DNA of 64,000 nt from Rugamonas rubra (GTDB taxonomy: Bacteria > Pseudomonadota > Gammaproteobacteria > Burkholderiales > Burkholderiaceae_D), in contig NZ_FOTW01000011.1 of assembly GCF_900114705.1 (NCBI RefSeq), forward strand, positions 1 to 64,000, given 5' to 3'. The translations under genes were made by a program, and so were the position numbers. Shown here piece by piece: positions 8,237 to 20,328 of the stretch (positions are counted from its first letter, which is position 1; every line of letters begins with the position of its first letter). Under the pieces are notes generated by a model that searched no databases, was not told the DNA's origin, and saw only the letters and a list, made by a program, of their open reading frames with translations.

Positions 8237-8656
8237 CTAGCTCTGGCCGGAACGCTGCTCGGCCGGGTGCTGGTAGTAGTCGTGCACCTGCGCCGACCAG
8301 GCCTGGTTGGCCATGTCGGGCCAGTGCTCCGGGTCGAAGCCGGGCGCGCTGGCGATGCGCTCGCGGTCGATGTTGAGGGTGAAGCGGCGGTTGGCGGCGT
8401 CCAGCGTCAGCGCCTCCCACGGCACGGCGAACAGCTTGCCGCCCAGCGTCAGCAGGCCGCCGTGGGCCATGACGGCGTAGGCGATTTTGCCGTTGCGCAT
8501 GTCGAGCATGATCTCCTTGATCAGTCCCAGGTGCTCGCCCCTGAGGTTGTGGACGTGGTCGCCGATCAGGCTGCCGGCACCCATCAGGGCCGGTCCCGGC
8601 CCCTGCGGGCCGGCGTCGACGTAGACGCCGTCGGCGTCCAGGCTGTGGTAGCTCAT
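8237..8656 (-). CDS. PRC-barrel domain protein
   Basis: A 139-residue soluble protein. The segment GAGSLIGDHVHNLRGEHLGLIKEIMLDMRNGKIAYAVMAHGGLLTLGGKLFAVPWEALTLD matches the PRC-barrel fold, found in photosynthetic reaction-centre H subunits and in RimM, and commonly present in small stress-associated proteins whose job is unknown. The start at 8654-8656 (MSYHSLDADG) is supported by GGGAGGA 5 nt upstream; the longer open frame upstream lacks domain support. It is convergent with the AbiEi-like gene and divergent from pyrG, with its own promoter in the 8657-8900 gap. No partner is apparent. Confidence 0.85.
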   Translation of the reverse strand: MSYHSLDADGVYVDAGPQGPGPALMGAGSLIGDHVHNLRGEHLGLIKEIMLDMRNGKIAYAVMAHGGLLTLGGKLFAVPWEALTLDAANRRFTLNIDRERIASAPGFDPEHWPDMANQAWSAQVHDYYQHPAEQRSGQS

Positions 8657-8834
8657 GTTGTCCTCCCTGGTTGAAAAGGCCATCTTGGCGCGCGGCGCCG
8701 GCGCGGTCGGTGCGCTGCGCCACATTGCCCTTGGATAGTTAATTCCGGACAGAAATAGATTAAGTTTCTGACTATTTTTCCATGCCCCGATAAGGGAATT
8801 TTACGCCCGTTAGCGGTTTTATCCCGGCGCAATG

Positions 8835-11446
<2,612 letters not shown>

Positions 11447-11464
11447 TTTTTGCCCGTTCGACCG

Positions 11465-11496
11465 AATCCGGCGTGTCCCCACGCCGGATTTTGTTT
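11465..11496 (+). terminator. Rho-independent terminator after kdsA
   Basis: A perfect 11-bp stem (AATCCGGCGTG / CACGCCGGATT) with a TCCC loop is followed by TTGTTTG. It starts 18 bp after the kdsA stop and separates the pyrG-kdsA unit from eno. Confidence 0.85.
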
Positions 11497-11509
11497 GTCC
11501 TACCCCTGA

Positions 11510-12853
<1,344 letters not shown>

Positions 12854-12861
12854 TGCTAAGA

Positions 12862-12893
12862 TGCGGCCGGATTGATGTCCGGCCGCAGTTTTT
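12862..12893 (+). terminator. Rho-independent terminator after eno
   Basis: The stem GCGGCCGGA / TCCGGCCGC (extended by one T-A pair) with a 6-nt TTGATG loop is followed by GTTTTTC, 8 bp after the eno stop. Confidence 0.92.
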
Positions 12894-12932
12894 CGGCCCG
12901 CCCGTCGGGCCATCTCCTTTTCCGCCATACCG

Positions 12933-13265
12933 ATGCGCTTGATTACCCTCGCACTGGCAGCCCTGCTGCTGTTGATACAGTACCCGCTCTGGCTGGGGAA
13001 GGGGGGCTGGCTGCGCGTCGCCGATTTCGAGGGCCAGGTTGACGTGGCCCACAAGAAGAACGCGGAGCTGATCGCCCGCAACGCCAAGCTCGACTCCGAA
13101 GTGCGCGACCTGAAGGACGGCACCGGCGCCGTCGAGGAGCGCGCCCGCTACGAGCTGAGCATGATCAAACAGAACGAGATCTTCATCCAGATCGTCGGCA
13201 AGGGCCAGGCCGAGCCGACCGTGCCGGCCGCCGTCGCCGCCGCGCCGGTCGATATCGCCCAGTAA
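12933..13265 (+). CDS. ftsB: Cell division protein FtsB
   Basis: A 110-residue bitopic membrane protein of the divisome; FtsB forms the FtsQLB complex that activates septal peptidoglycan synthesis. An N-terminal transmembrane helix ([19 protein letters not shown]) is followed by a periplasmic coiled coil ([51 protein letters not shown]) containing the ERARYELGM-like motif of septum-formation initiators. The Ala/Pro-rich tail after residue 93 is not conserved. It lies downstream of eno, the usual position in Beta- and Gammaproteobacteria, but is separated here by a terminator. Confidence 0.95.
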   Translation: MRLITLALAALLLLIQYPLWLGKGGWLRVADFEGQVDVAHKKNAELIARNAKLDSEVRDLKDGTGAVEERARYELSMIKQNEIFIQIVGKGQAEPTVPAAVAAAPVDIAQ

Positions 13266-13305
13266 GGCGCGTCGCGCGGTTCCGCCACACGGTTCCGCTA
13301 CGCGC

Positions 13306-13341
13306 TTGCGCCACGTGCTTGCGCCGCGCGCTTGCGCCACG
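13306..13341. repeat. Imperfect 12-bp tandem repeat
   Basis: Three imperfect tandem copies of a 12-bp unit related to CGCTTGCGCCAC lie between ftsB and its downstream hairpin. The stretch is GC-rich and non-coding; it may be slipped-strand expansion. Confidence 0.5.
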
Positions 13342-13385
13342 CGCCACGGGCACCTCCCGCAATTCCCCACATTTCACACTCCACA

Positions 13386-13425
13386 AACGACGACGGCAAA
13401 CCGTTGCCGGTTTGCCGTCGTTGTT
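13386..13425. terminator. Long hairpin, likely bidirectional terminator between ftsB and the convergent gene
   Basis: A 17-bp stem (13386-13402 pairing with 13409-13425, one G-T wobble) with a 6-nt GTTGCC loop lies between two convergent genes. There is no long T-run on either side, so termination is inferred from stem strength and position. Confidence 0.65.
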
Positions 13426-13459
13426 GCTGCTGTCGCCGCCGCCGTCGCGGCATTGCGCC

Positions 13460-13822
13460 TCAGGCGGCCTTGCGCAAGGACTTGCGCGGGGCGATCGCGT
13501 TGAGCGCGTCGAGCGGCTGGTACATGACCTTGCTGACGTCGCGCCCCAGGCGGTTGCCGCCGATGCCGCCGTCGCGGTAGTTGTGGTCCAGCGCGATCTT
13601 CTGCTGCAGGTCCTCGGCGTAGCCCTCCGGATACTGCGCCTGCTCCTCGGCCGGCAGCTCGGAAAAGTGCGCCAGCACTTCCTGGAAGAAGCAGGTGATC
13701 TTGCCGCTGCGGTTGTACTCGGCGTTCATGTCGGCCAGCATGCCGGCGCGCCACAGTTCGTCCTGGCGGTGCGGGTCGATCTCGGCGGCGACGGCGGAAT
13801 ACAGGTTGGTGGGGTGCGTCAT
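13460..13822 (-). CDS. Hypothetical protein, 120 aa
   Basis: I do not recognise this family. The start at 13820-13822 (MTHPTNLYSAVAAEIDPHRQ) is supported by TTGGAG upstream; the open frame extends further but the longer part overlaps the divergent TipAS gene. The protein is charged and soluble, without signal peptide or membrane segment. It contains NRSGKITCFFQEVLAHFSELPAEEQAQYPEGYAEDLQQKIALDHNYRD, which looks helical. It ends in a basic tail (APRKSLRKAA). It is divergent from the TipAS-domain gene, with a 141-bp shared promoter region. Confidence 0.65.
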   Translation of the reverse strand: MTHPTNLYSAVAAEIDPHRQDELWRAGMLADMNAEYNRSGKITCFFQEVLAHFSELPAEEQAQYPEGYAEDLQQKIALDHNYRDGGIGGNRLGRDVSKVMYQPLDALNAIAPRKSLRKAA

Positions 13823-13963
13823 GGTGAGCTCCAAGTGTGGTTGCCACTGTGCAATATTGTAGATTACCATAAATTGCCTTGCGCGTAACGACATATTGCG
13901 GAAAAAATAACTCGGCTCATGTGCTATTCTTTCGGCCCGGCCCCTAATTAGAAAGAGCACCGA

Positions 13964-14347
13964 ATGAACATGGACGATTTGGATGGCGAATATTTCGACC
14001 AATGCCGCAACCAGATGCTGGCCGAACAGAGCCAGTCGCTGGCCGACACCAGCAACTGGGCCCACGTGGACCGCAAGCAAACCCACGCCGACTGGGACAG
14101 CCTGTACCGCGAGATCGCGCCGCTGATCGACGACCTGCTGCCCGGCGACGAGGCGGTGCAGGAGCTGATGGCGCGCCACTACGAGATCGCCAGCCGCTTC
14201 TACAAGCCAAGCCGCGAGGCCTACATCGGCATGGGCCTGTTCTACATGGACAACCAGGACATGCGCGACTTCCACAACGCCTACCATCCGAAGATGGCCG
14301 AGTTCCTCGGCGACGCGGTGTTCATCTACGCCCGCAACAGCATTTGA
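13964..14347 (+). CDS. Stand-alone TipAS-like antibiotic-recognition domain protein
   Basis: A 127-residue helical protein (SNWAHVDRKQTHADWDSLYREIAPLIDDLLPGDEAVQELMARHYEIASRFYKPSREAYIGMGLFYMDNQDMRDFHNAYHPKMAEFLGDAVFIYA). The pattern of W, paired acidic and aromatic residues and the final AEFL.DAV.IYA fits the TipAS domain, which in MerR-family TipAL binds thiopeptide antibiotics. Here the N-terminal MerR DNA-binding domain is absent; the protein starts only about 25 residues before the domain. A ligand-sequestering role like that of the short TipAS form is possible, but is inferred from the fold family only. Confidence 0.75.
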   Translation: MNMDDLDGEYFDQCRNQMLAEQSQSLADTSNWAHVDRKQTHADWDSLYREIAPLIDDLLPGDEAVQELMARHYEIASRFYKPSREAYIGMGLFYMDNQDMRDFHNAYHPKMAEFLGDAVFIYARNSI

Positions 14348-14366
14348 GGCGGCGCGGTCCGCGCGG

Positions 14367-14822
14367 CTAGAACGGCCCCGAGTTGGGGCGGATGTCGACG
14401 TAGCGGTCCCTGTCGCGTTTGCGGCGGTGGAAGGGCCAGTCGCACGACGCGCAATCGGCGCACGAACCCAATGTCTCTCCCAGCGACAGTTCGCACGTGG
14501 GAATCTCGCAGGGGAGGTCGCAGAAGCCGGCCTGCAGGCCGTGGCGCGGCGCCGCGCGCCGTGGCGCCACGACGCCCGACGTCTGTTGGGGCCGGTGGCG
14601 GCGGTGCTGCGCGCCGCAGGCGGCCATGCGCCGCCCGAGCAGGGCCAGGCCGGTGCCCAGGCCGTAACGTTCGATCACCCGCTGGCCGTAGGCGGAGCAG
14701 CTGTCGCGGCCGGTGTGCACGCGATACGCGCAGGAAAACCCTTTTCTGGGCGACAGGTGTCGGCGGTACAGCGCGATGGCGGCGAGGGCGATGCTTCTCA
14801 TAGGCGAGTCGGAGGTTTGCAT
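14367..14822 (-). CDS. yidD: Membrane protein insertion efficiency factor YidD, C-terminally extended
   Basis: The N-terminal half (IALAAIALYRRHLSPRKGFSCAYRVHTGRDSCSAYGQRVIERYG) carries the YidD pattern: an amphipathic start followed by LSP, C.Y and CSxYG. YidD associates with the inner membrane and assists YidC-dependent insertion. Typical YidD proteins are about 70-110 residues; this one has 151. The extra C-terminus is Cys-rich (GFCDLPCEIPTCE, then SCADCASCDWPF) followed by a basic tail. It is not located next to rnpA or yidC, so it may be a second, specialised copy. A start at 14801 (MRSIALA) is also possible. Confidence 0.75.
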   Translation of the reverse strand: MQTSDSPMRSIALAAIALYRRHLSPRKGFSCAYRVHTGRDSCSAYGQRVIERYGLGTGLALLGRRMAACGAQHRRHRPQQTSGVVAPRRAAPRHGLQAGFCDLPCEIPTCELSLGETLGSCADCASCDWPFHRRKRDRDRYVDIRPNSGPF

Positions 14823-14893
14823 GGTTGTGCCGGCGCGGGTTTCGTGCGAGCATTAACTATTGATCAATCAAGGCAATTCGATAACAATCCACT

Positions 14894-15490
14894 ATGCCCA
14901 CCTTTTGCATATCGGTCAACGACAAGGCCGTCGCCACGGTCAACACCGACGGCTACCAGATCCTCTCGATAGGCGTCGGCGCCAGCCTGGACCGCGAGGA
15001 GCTGGCCACGCTCGATGTCAGCGGCGGCAGTTTCCCGGCGGACGGCGCGTCGACCTATCTGACCTGGGTGCCCGAGCTGCCCTTGTTGGCCGGCCAGCGG
15101 GTCGTCGTCGAGATGCGCGAGCACGGCGCCAGCAGCCACGCCGGCAAGACCGCCGCCGAGTTGTTTCCGGACGAGCCGCCCTGCAGCATCACCGATTTCA
15201 CACTGACCGACTCGATGTTTGAGGAGTTGGCGCGCCTTCCTCTTTTTCGCGATAAATTGGCCTTCGAGTGTCTGTCGGTGGACGGCGACACGCGCACCGG
15301 CCGCACCGTGGCGGACGAACGCAACGTACGCTTCAACGTGTTGTGGAATTGGCTGGAGCCGGAGTGTGCCCGTGTCGCCGTGCGCAGCTATTCACTGGCC
15401 GATCTGCGCGCGCGGCATCTGGGCACCTGCCATATGGAGGAGCAGCTGCGTTGCGGCGGCGCGGTGTCGATGGTTTTTCTGCCGGAATAG
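14894..15490 (+). CDS. Hypothetical protein, 198 aa
   Basis: A soluble protein with no recognised domain. It starts MPTFCISVNDKAVATVNTDGYQILSIGVGASLDREELATLDVSGGSFP, which reads as a beta-rich fold, and ends with a Cys-containing segment (HLGTCHMEEQLRCGGAVSMVFLPE). No signal peptide is present. It precedes two further unknown genes on the same strand at short spacing, with the next start about 60 bp after its stop, so a three-gene operon is likely. The function cannot be predicted from sequence or context. Confidence 0.65.
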   Translation: MPTFCISVNDKAVATVNTDGYQILSIGVGASLDREELATLDVSGGSFPADGASTYLTWVPELPLLAGQRVVVEMREHGASSHAGKTAAELFPDEPPCSITDFTLTDSMFEELARLPLFRDKLAFECLSVDGDTRTGRTVADERNVRFNVLWNWLEPECARVAVRSYSLADLRARHLGTCHMEEQLRCGGAVSMVFLPE

Positions 15491-15553
15491 GCGCGCCGCG
15501 AGGGGCCGCCCGGCCGCGGTTTCGTGAATAATTTTTATGCGATGGAGTTGGAA

Positions 15554-16108
15554 ATGGATGTCGACCTGGCAGTGCTCACGCTGTACCCGTCAAAGAAGAA
15601 AATGCTGTGGATGATGTTGACCAGTTTCGCCTTTTCGGTCGGCGGGATGTTCATCATTCAAGACGGCGACGTGCTCGGCTACGCCTGCTTCGGCTTCTTC
15701 GGGCTGTGCACCTTGGTCTCAGGTTTGATGTTGATGCCCGGTGCGAACTATCTGACAATCCGTCCCGACGGCTTCACCTCTTGCACGGTGTTTCGAACGA
15801 TCGACGTCAATTGGTTGGACGTGCTGGAGTTCCGCGTCTTGACCGTCGCCGGCACCAGCACGGTTGGCTGGATCTACCAGCCGCACTACCAGCCGAAGGC
15901 GAGGGCGCGCAAGCTGGCCGCCGCCATGAGCGGCGTCGAGGAGTCGCTTCCCGCCAACTATAGCGTTCCGGCGCAACAACTGGTGGCCCTGCTCGACAAG
16001 CGCCGCCGCATCGCGCTGGAGGAGGGCACGGCGGTGCGCTGGGCGGCCGGCGGCATCGACCTGCCGTCGCGCTGGCCCGCCGCGCAAGCACCGGCCAAGG
16101 GGGAGTGA
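15554..16108 (+). CDS. Membrane protein of unknown function with two N-terminal transmembrane helices
   Basis: This protein of about 184 residues has two hydrophobic segments (MLWMMLTSFAFSVGGMFIIQ and YACFGFFGLCTLVSGLMLMPG) forming a hairpin, then a cytosolic domain (LTIRPDGFTSCTVFRTIDVNWLDVLEFRV) that resembles the PH-like domain of STM3941-type proteins. The start at 15554 has GGAG 6 nt upstream; ATG 15542 and GTG 15524 are in-frame alternatives. Its stop is 1 bp before the next ATG, so the two are clearly co-translated. No pathway can be assigned. Confidence 0.7.
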   Translation: MDVDLAVLTLYPSKKKMLWMMLTSFAFSVGGMFIIQDGDVLGYACFGFFGLCTLVSGLMLMPGANYLTIRPDGFTSCTVFRTIDVNWLDVLEFRVLTVAGTSTVGWIYQPHYQPKARARKLAAAMSGVEESLPANYSVPAQQLVALLDKRRRIALEEGTAVRWAAGGIDLPSRWPAAQAPAKGE

Positions 16109-16109
16109 C

Positions 16110-16511
16110 ATGCCGAACATGGACAAGGGCGAAATGGAACTGCAAGAACAGCAGCTGGCCGCCGTCGAGGAGCAGTTGCGCCGCGCCATGCTGGCGTCGG
16201 ACGTGGCGCAACTGGACGCGCTGATCGCCGACCAGCTGGTCTTTACCGACCACACCGGGCGGCGCTACAGCAAGCAGGACGATCTGGCCGCGCACCGCTC
16301 CGGCGTGCTGCGCTTCACGGCGCTGGAGCCGTCCGAGCAGTTGCTGCGCATCGACGGCCCGGTCGCCATCGTCTCCGTGCGCATGCGCTTGGCCGGCAGC
16401 TTCGCCACGGCGCCGTTCGCCGCCGACCTGCGCTACACGCGGCTGTGGCGCCGGACGGAGCAGGGCGGCTGGCGCATCATCGCCGGGCACAGCAGCGCGG
16501 TGGCGGCCTAG
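16110..16511 (+). CDS. NTF2-like (DUF4440) family protein
   Basis: A 133-residue protein with the cone-shaped NTF2-like fold pattern: the helical start EEQLRRAMLASDVAQLDALIADQLVFTDHTGRRYSKQDDLAAHRSGVLRF, then strands ending YTRLWRRTEQGGWRIIAGHSS. DUF4440 members include SnoaL-like enzymes, ketosteroid-isomerase-like proteins and many of unknown role. No catalytic assignment is possible here. GGGGGAG lies directly upstream and the preceding membrane-protein gene ends 1 bp before the ATG, so they belong to one operon. Confidence 0.82.
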   Translation: MPNMDKGEMELQEQQLAAVEEQLRRAMLASDVAQLDALIADQLVFTDHTGRRYSKQDDLAAHRSGVLRFTALEPSEQLLRIDGPVAIVSVRMRLAGSFATAPFAADLRYTRLWRRTEQGGWRIIAGHSSAVAA

Positions 16512-16562
16512 GCTGCCGGGCCGGCGTGGCGGCGATATCATACGGCCCGAACATTTCCACTT

Positions 16563-16581
16563 GTAAATGAGAATCATTATT
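16563..16581. promoter_or_regulatory. Fur box upstream of heme receptor
   Basis: GTAAATGAGAATCATTATT matches 15 of 19 positions of the Fur consensus (GATAATGATAATCATTATC). It lies about 90 bp upstream of the receptor ATG and predicts iron-repressed transcription of the receptor and the HemS-like gene. Confidence 0.82.
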
Positions 16582-16673
16582 GTTAAGATGCGCTGTTGCC
16601 AGCCATCTTTGCCGCTCCACGTGTCCACGTTGTGCATGAGCCAGCCGTTCCCCACTCTCACACTTGGATCACT

Positions 16674-19091
16674 ATGGCTGCTACCCACCAGGGCGCCCGG
16701 CATTCGGCCGCGCATACCCTCGCGTTCTCCTCCTCCCGCCAGACCATTCGCCCGCGCCTGTTGGCCTTGGCCGTCCAATCCGCGCTGCTGAGTCTGCTCG
16801 GCGCGCCGCTGCTGCAGGCCCAGGCGCAGAGTTCCACCCCCGCTGCGGCCCCGGCCCAAGCGCCGGCCGCCCCGGCCAAGGCCGGCGACGGCGCCAAACC
16901 GCGCACCGCCGCCGAGTTGTCCGAGATCGTCGTCAAGGCCAAGGCCGACGAGGCCGCCAGCCGCGCCGGCACCAGCACCGTCATCGGCGCCAGGGAGCTG
17001 GGCGCGCGCAACGTCGCCGACATGGCCGACATGGCCCGCTACGCGCCGCTGATCAGCGTGCCGGGCGCGGCCAGCGGCTCGGGCAACATCTGGGACGGCG
17101 CCGGCAACACCGGCTTCAACATCCGCGGCGTCGAGGGCAACCGCATCAGCCTGGAGGTCGACGGCATCTCGCTGCCGGACGCCGCACCGAAACCGGACGG
17201 CACCACCCTGGCCGGCTTCGGCGTGGCGCGCGACTACTTCGACCCGCAAACCTTCCGCGAGGTGCGCATCGGCTCCGGCACCACGCCGGCCGGCGCCGGC
17301 GCGCCGGGCCTGGGCGGCTCGGTGCTGTTCGTCACCAAGTCGCCCGACGACTACCTGAGCGACAGCGTCAGCCGCTACGCCGACTACAGCTTCGGCTACA
17401 ACTCGGCCAACGCCAGCAAGATGCACGCGCTGACCGGCGCCGCCCAGCTGGGGCCGCTGCGGGCGCTGGCCGTGCTGGTGCACCGCGACGGCGCGCAGGC
17501 CGACAGCAAGGGCAGCGTCAAGGTCAATCCGGACGACTGGCACTCCGACTCGCAGCTGATCAAGTTCAACTGGGCGCTGGCCACGGGCCACAAGCTCGGC
17601 TTCACCATCGACAACTTCGACACCAAGCACGCGCGCTCCTTCGACAACAAGCAGGGCGCCTCCTACCCGGACGGCGCCAAGCAGGATTCGCACACCAAGC
17701 GCACCCGCTACAGCGTCGAGCACCAGTACACGCCGAGCGGCTTCGCCCTGTTCGACACGCTCGACAGCCGCCTCTACACGCAGGATTCCAAGGTCGAGGA
17801 CCAGACCCGCGCGCGCTACATCAGCCGTGGCCAGACGATGCTGCGCAACATACAGACCGGCTTCTACAACAAGAGCGACGGCCTGGCCCTGGACGCCAGC
17901 AAGCAGCTCAACGGCGCCGCGCTGCTGGCCTACGGCCTGAGCTGGGAGCAGCAGGACAGCCGCCGGCCGTGGCGCGAGGACAGCACCGTGGTCAGCACCG
18001 GCGCCCACCAGATCATGGTGAAGAACCGCATGGTCGACATGCGCACCGACCGCCTGGCCGCCTATCTGCGCGGCGAGCTCAGCTTCAACCTGGGCGGTCA
18101 CAGCGCCGTGCTGGCGCCCGGCCTGCGCGGCGAGCGGCGCAAGCTCAGTCCGAACAATCTGCAGGGTTATGTGGTGGCGTTGCCCGGCGCGGCCAAGGAG
18201 ATCGGCGACGAGAGCGACTTCTTCCTTACGCCCAGCCTGAGCCTGTCGGTCGAGCTGACGCCGAACTTCAACGCCTACGCCCAGTACAGCCGGGGCACCC
18301 GCCTGCCGACGGCGGCCGAGCGCAGTGGCACCTACGACTCGTTCAGCTACACTGGCAGCGGCGCCGGCTACGCCGTGCTGGGCAACGCCAACTTGAAAAA
18401 AGAGACCAGCAACGCCGTCGAGCTGGGCCTGAAGGGCGCGCCCGCCGCCGGCATCGAGCTGAGCGCCGCGCTGTTCCACACGCGCTACGACAACTTCATC
18501 GAATACGCCGCGCAAGAGCCCGACCCGGTCAACTATCCGACGCTGACGTACGGCCTGTTCCGTCCCGAGAACGTCGGCCAAGCCAGCACCTGGGGCGGCG
18601 AAGTGTCGGGCCGCTTCGCGCTGGGCCAGTGGTCGGCGCCGCTGAAGGGCTACAGCCTGCTGGCGGCGGCCGGCGTGCAGCGCAGCAGCGCGCGCAACAC
18701 GCAGAGCGGCAAGCGCAGCGAGCTGGCCTCGACCCTGCCGTACAAGGCCAGCCTGAGCCTGGCCTACGACGACCCGGCGCTGCGCGGCGGCTTCTCGCTG
18801 AGCACGGTCCACGTGCGCGGCAAGCAGGCGCGCGAGGACGTGATCGGCGGCGTCAGCGCCGCGCGCTTCGCCATCCCCTCGTCGACGGTGCTGGACCTGG
18901 CGACCTACTGGAACCTCGGCAAGCATGCCAGCCTGCACGCCAGCATCAACAACCTGAGCGACCGCAAGTATTGGGACTACGCCTCGTCGCGCGCGCTGCC
19001 GGCCGGCACCAACGCGGCCACCCTGGCCGACATCGAGCGCCAGGTGCGCCCGGGGCGCAACTACGCGCTCAACCTGAAAGTCATTTATTAA
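16674..19091 (+). CDS. TonB-dependent receptor, hemoglobin/transferrin/lactoferrin (heme) type
   Basis: This outer-membrane beta-barrel receptor of about 805 residues probably takes up heme or heme-protein complexes with TonB energy. An extended signal region with Ala-rich sequence ends near AQAQSS. A TonB-box/plug region follows (LSEIVVKAKADEAASRAGTSTVIGARELGARNVADMADMARYAPL, then NTGFNIRGVEGNRISLEVDGISLPDA), including the family's NIRG. The C-terminal barrel ends in LSDRKYWDYA and YALNLKVIY, with the terminal aromatic expected of outer-membrane proteins. I use the ATG at 16674; upstream in-frame starts lack support. A Fur box precedes it and the HemS-like gene follows 25 bp downstream. Confidence 0.88.
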   Translation: MAATHQGARHSAAHTLAFSSSRQTIRPRLLALAVQSALLSLLGAPLLQAQAQSSTPAAAPAQAPAAPAKAGDGAKPRTAAELSEIVVKAKADEAASRAGTSTVIGARELGARNVADMADMARYAPLISVPGAASGSGNIWDGAGNTGFNIRGVEGNRISLEVDGISLPDAAPKPDGTTLAGFGVARDYFDPQTFREVRIGSGTTPAGAGAPGLGGSVLFVTKSPDDYLSDSVSRYADYSFGYNSANASKMHALTGAAQLGPLRALAVLVHRDGAQADSKGSVKVNPDDWHSDSQLIKFNWALATGHKLGFTIDNFDTKHARSFDNKQGASYPDGAKQDSHTKRTRYSVEHQYTPSGFALFDTLDSRLYTQDSKVEDQTRARYISRGQTMLRNIQTGFYNKSDGLALDASKQLNGAALLAYGLSWEQQDSRRPWREDSTVVSTGAHQIMVKNRMVDMRTDRLAAYLRGELSFNLGGHSAVLAPGLRGERRKLSPNNLQGYVVALPGAAKEIGDESDFFLTPSLSLSVELTPNFNAYAQYSRGTRLPTAAERSGTYDSFSYTGSGAGYAVLGNANLKKETSNAVELGLKGAPAAGIELSAALFHTRYDNFIEYAAQEPDPVNYPTLTYGLFRPENVGQASTWGGEVSGRFALGQWSAPLKGYSLLAAAGVQRSSARNTQSGKRSELASTLPYKASLSLAYDDPALRGGFSLSTVHVRGKQAREDVIGGVSAARFAIPSSTVLDLATYWNLGKHASLHASINNLSDRKYWDYASSRALPAGTNAATLADIERQVRPGRNYALNLKVIY

Positions 19092-19116
19092 ACCCCACCA
19101 ATCGATTGGAGACGAC

Positions 19117-20298
19117 ATGAAACACCACCACCGCTATGCCCTCGCGCTGACCGGCGCCCTGCTACTGATCAGCGTGCAGGCCGGCGCCGCCAGCCTGAGC
19201 GAACGCTGGGAGGCGCTGCGCGCCGAGCAGCCCAAGCTGCCGCTGCGCGACGCCGCCAAGACGCTCAACGTGTCCGAGGCCGAGCTGCTCGTCGTCGGCC
19301 TGGGCAAGACCGTCACCCGCCTGAAGGAGGGCGACAACGTGCCGCGCGAAATCATGCGCCGCGCGCTGGACCTGGGCAAGGTGATGGCGCTGACGCGCAA
19401 CGAGAACGGCGTGCTCGAGCGCACCGGCGTGGCCACCAAGCTCAAGCCGCAGGAGGAGATCACCGGCCTCGACGCCGACAAGGAAAAGGAGCGCGAGGCG
19501 CGCATGCGCAACATCGCCGGCGGCTACCTGGGCGGCGAGATCGATCTGCGCTTCACCTTCAAACACTGGGCCTACGCCTTCGCCGTGGTGCAGCCGGGCC
19601 GCGACGGCGTGGTCTCGCGCAGCCTGCAGTTCTTCGACGAGCAGGGCAACGCCGCGCACAAGATCTTCGTCAAGAGCGAGGCCGGCAACGCCGTCTTCGA
19701 CAAGCTGGTGGCCGACTTCCGCAACCCGGTGCAAAGCGCCACGCTGAAGCTGGCCGCCGCGCCGGTCAAGCCGGTCGAGAAGCCGGACAGCGCCATCGAC
19801 GTCAAGGAGTTCCAGGCCGCCTGGGGCGAGCTGGGCGACGTGCACCAGTTCAACCGCCTGTTGACCGAGTTCGGCGTCTCGCGCGAGCAGGCCATGCGGC
19901 TGGCGCCGCCCGGCGCGGCGCAGCGCGTCACGCCGCAGGCGGTGCGCCAGTTGCTCAGCGAATCGGCCAAGCAGCAACTCGACATCATGGCGTTTTTGGG
20001 CAACGAGTCGGTGATCCAGATCTTCAGCGGCAAGGTCAACAAGGTGATGGAGGCGGGCGGCTACTTCAACGTGCTCGATCCCGAGTTCAACCTGCACCTG
20101 CGCGACAGCGCCTTCGCCAGCGGCTGGGTGATCAAGCGTGCCGGCGTCACCTCGGTCGAGTTCTTCGACAAGGGCGGCGAGCTGGTGGTCAGCTTCTTCG
20201 GCGTGCGCGAACGCGCCAAGCCGCAGCCGCAAAGCTGGGTCGACATGACCGCCGCCCTGCCGAAGGCCGTCGCCATGCCGGCCCTCGCCGCGAAGTAA
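19117..20298 (+). CDS. HemS/ChuS-family heme-binding or heme-degrading protein with a signal peptide
   Basis: This 393-residue protein has the two-repeat HemS/ChuS layout. The first half contains LPLRDAAKTLNVSEAELLVVGLG and RSLQFFDEQGNAAHKIFVK, with the His that ligates heme in ChuS. The second half contains IQIFSGKVNKVMEAGGYFNVLDPEFNLHLR and VTSVEFFDKGGELVVSFFGVRE. Family members normally act in the cytoplasm, binding or breaking down imported heme. Here residues 1 to about 25 (HHRYALALTGALLLISVQAGAA) form a clear Sec signal peptide, so a periplasmic location is predicted. It lies 25 bp after the TonB receptor with TGGAGA before the ATG and probably shares the Fur-regulated transcript. Confidence 0.85.
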   Translation: MKHHHRYALALTGALLLISVQAGAASLSERWEALRAEQPKLPLRDAAKTLNVSEAELLVVGLGKTVTRLKEGDNVPREIMRRALDLGKVMALTRNENGVLERTGVATKLKPQEEITGLDADKEKEREARMRNIAGGYLGGEIDLRFTFKHWAYAFAVVQPGRDGVVSRSLQFFDEQGNAAHKIFVKSEAGNAVFDKLVADFRNPVQSATLKLAAAPVKPVEKPDSAIDVKEFQAAWGELGDVHQFNRLLTEFGVSREQAMRLAPPGAAQRVTPQAVRQLLSESAKQQLDIMAFLGNESVIQIFSGKVNKVMEAGGYFNVLDPEFNLHLRDSAFASGWVIKRAGVTSVEFFDKGGELVVSFFGVRERAKPQPQSWVDMTAALPKAVAMPALAAK

Positions 20299-20328
20299 TC
20301 CCGCCGGCCTAAGCCCAAGCTCCCCCCC

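Noticed and set aside
15807..19118. 1103-codon minus-strand open frame opposite the heme receptor
   Set aside because: Same antisense artefact; it crosses several plus-strand genes with signal peptides and known domains.
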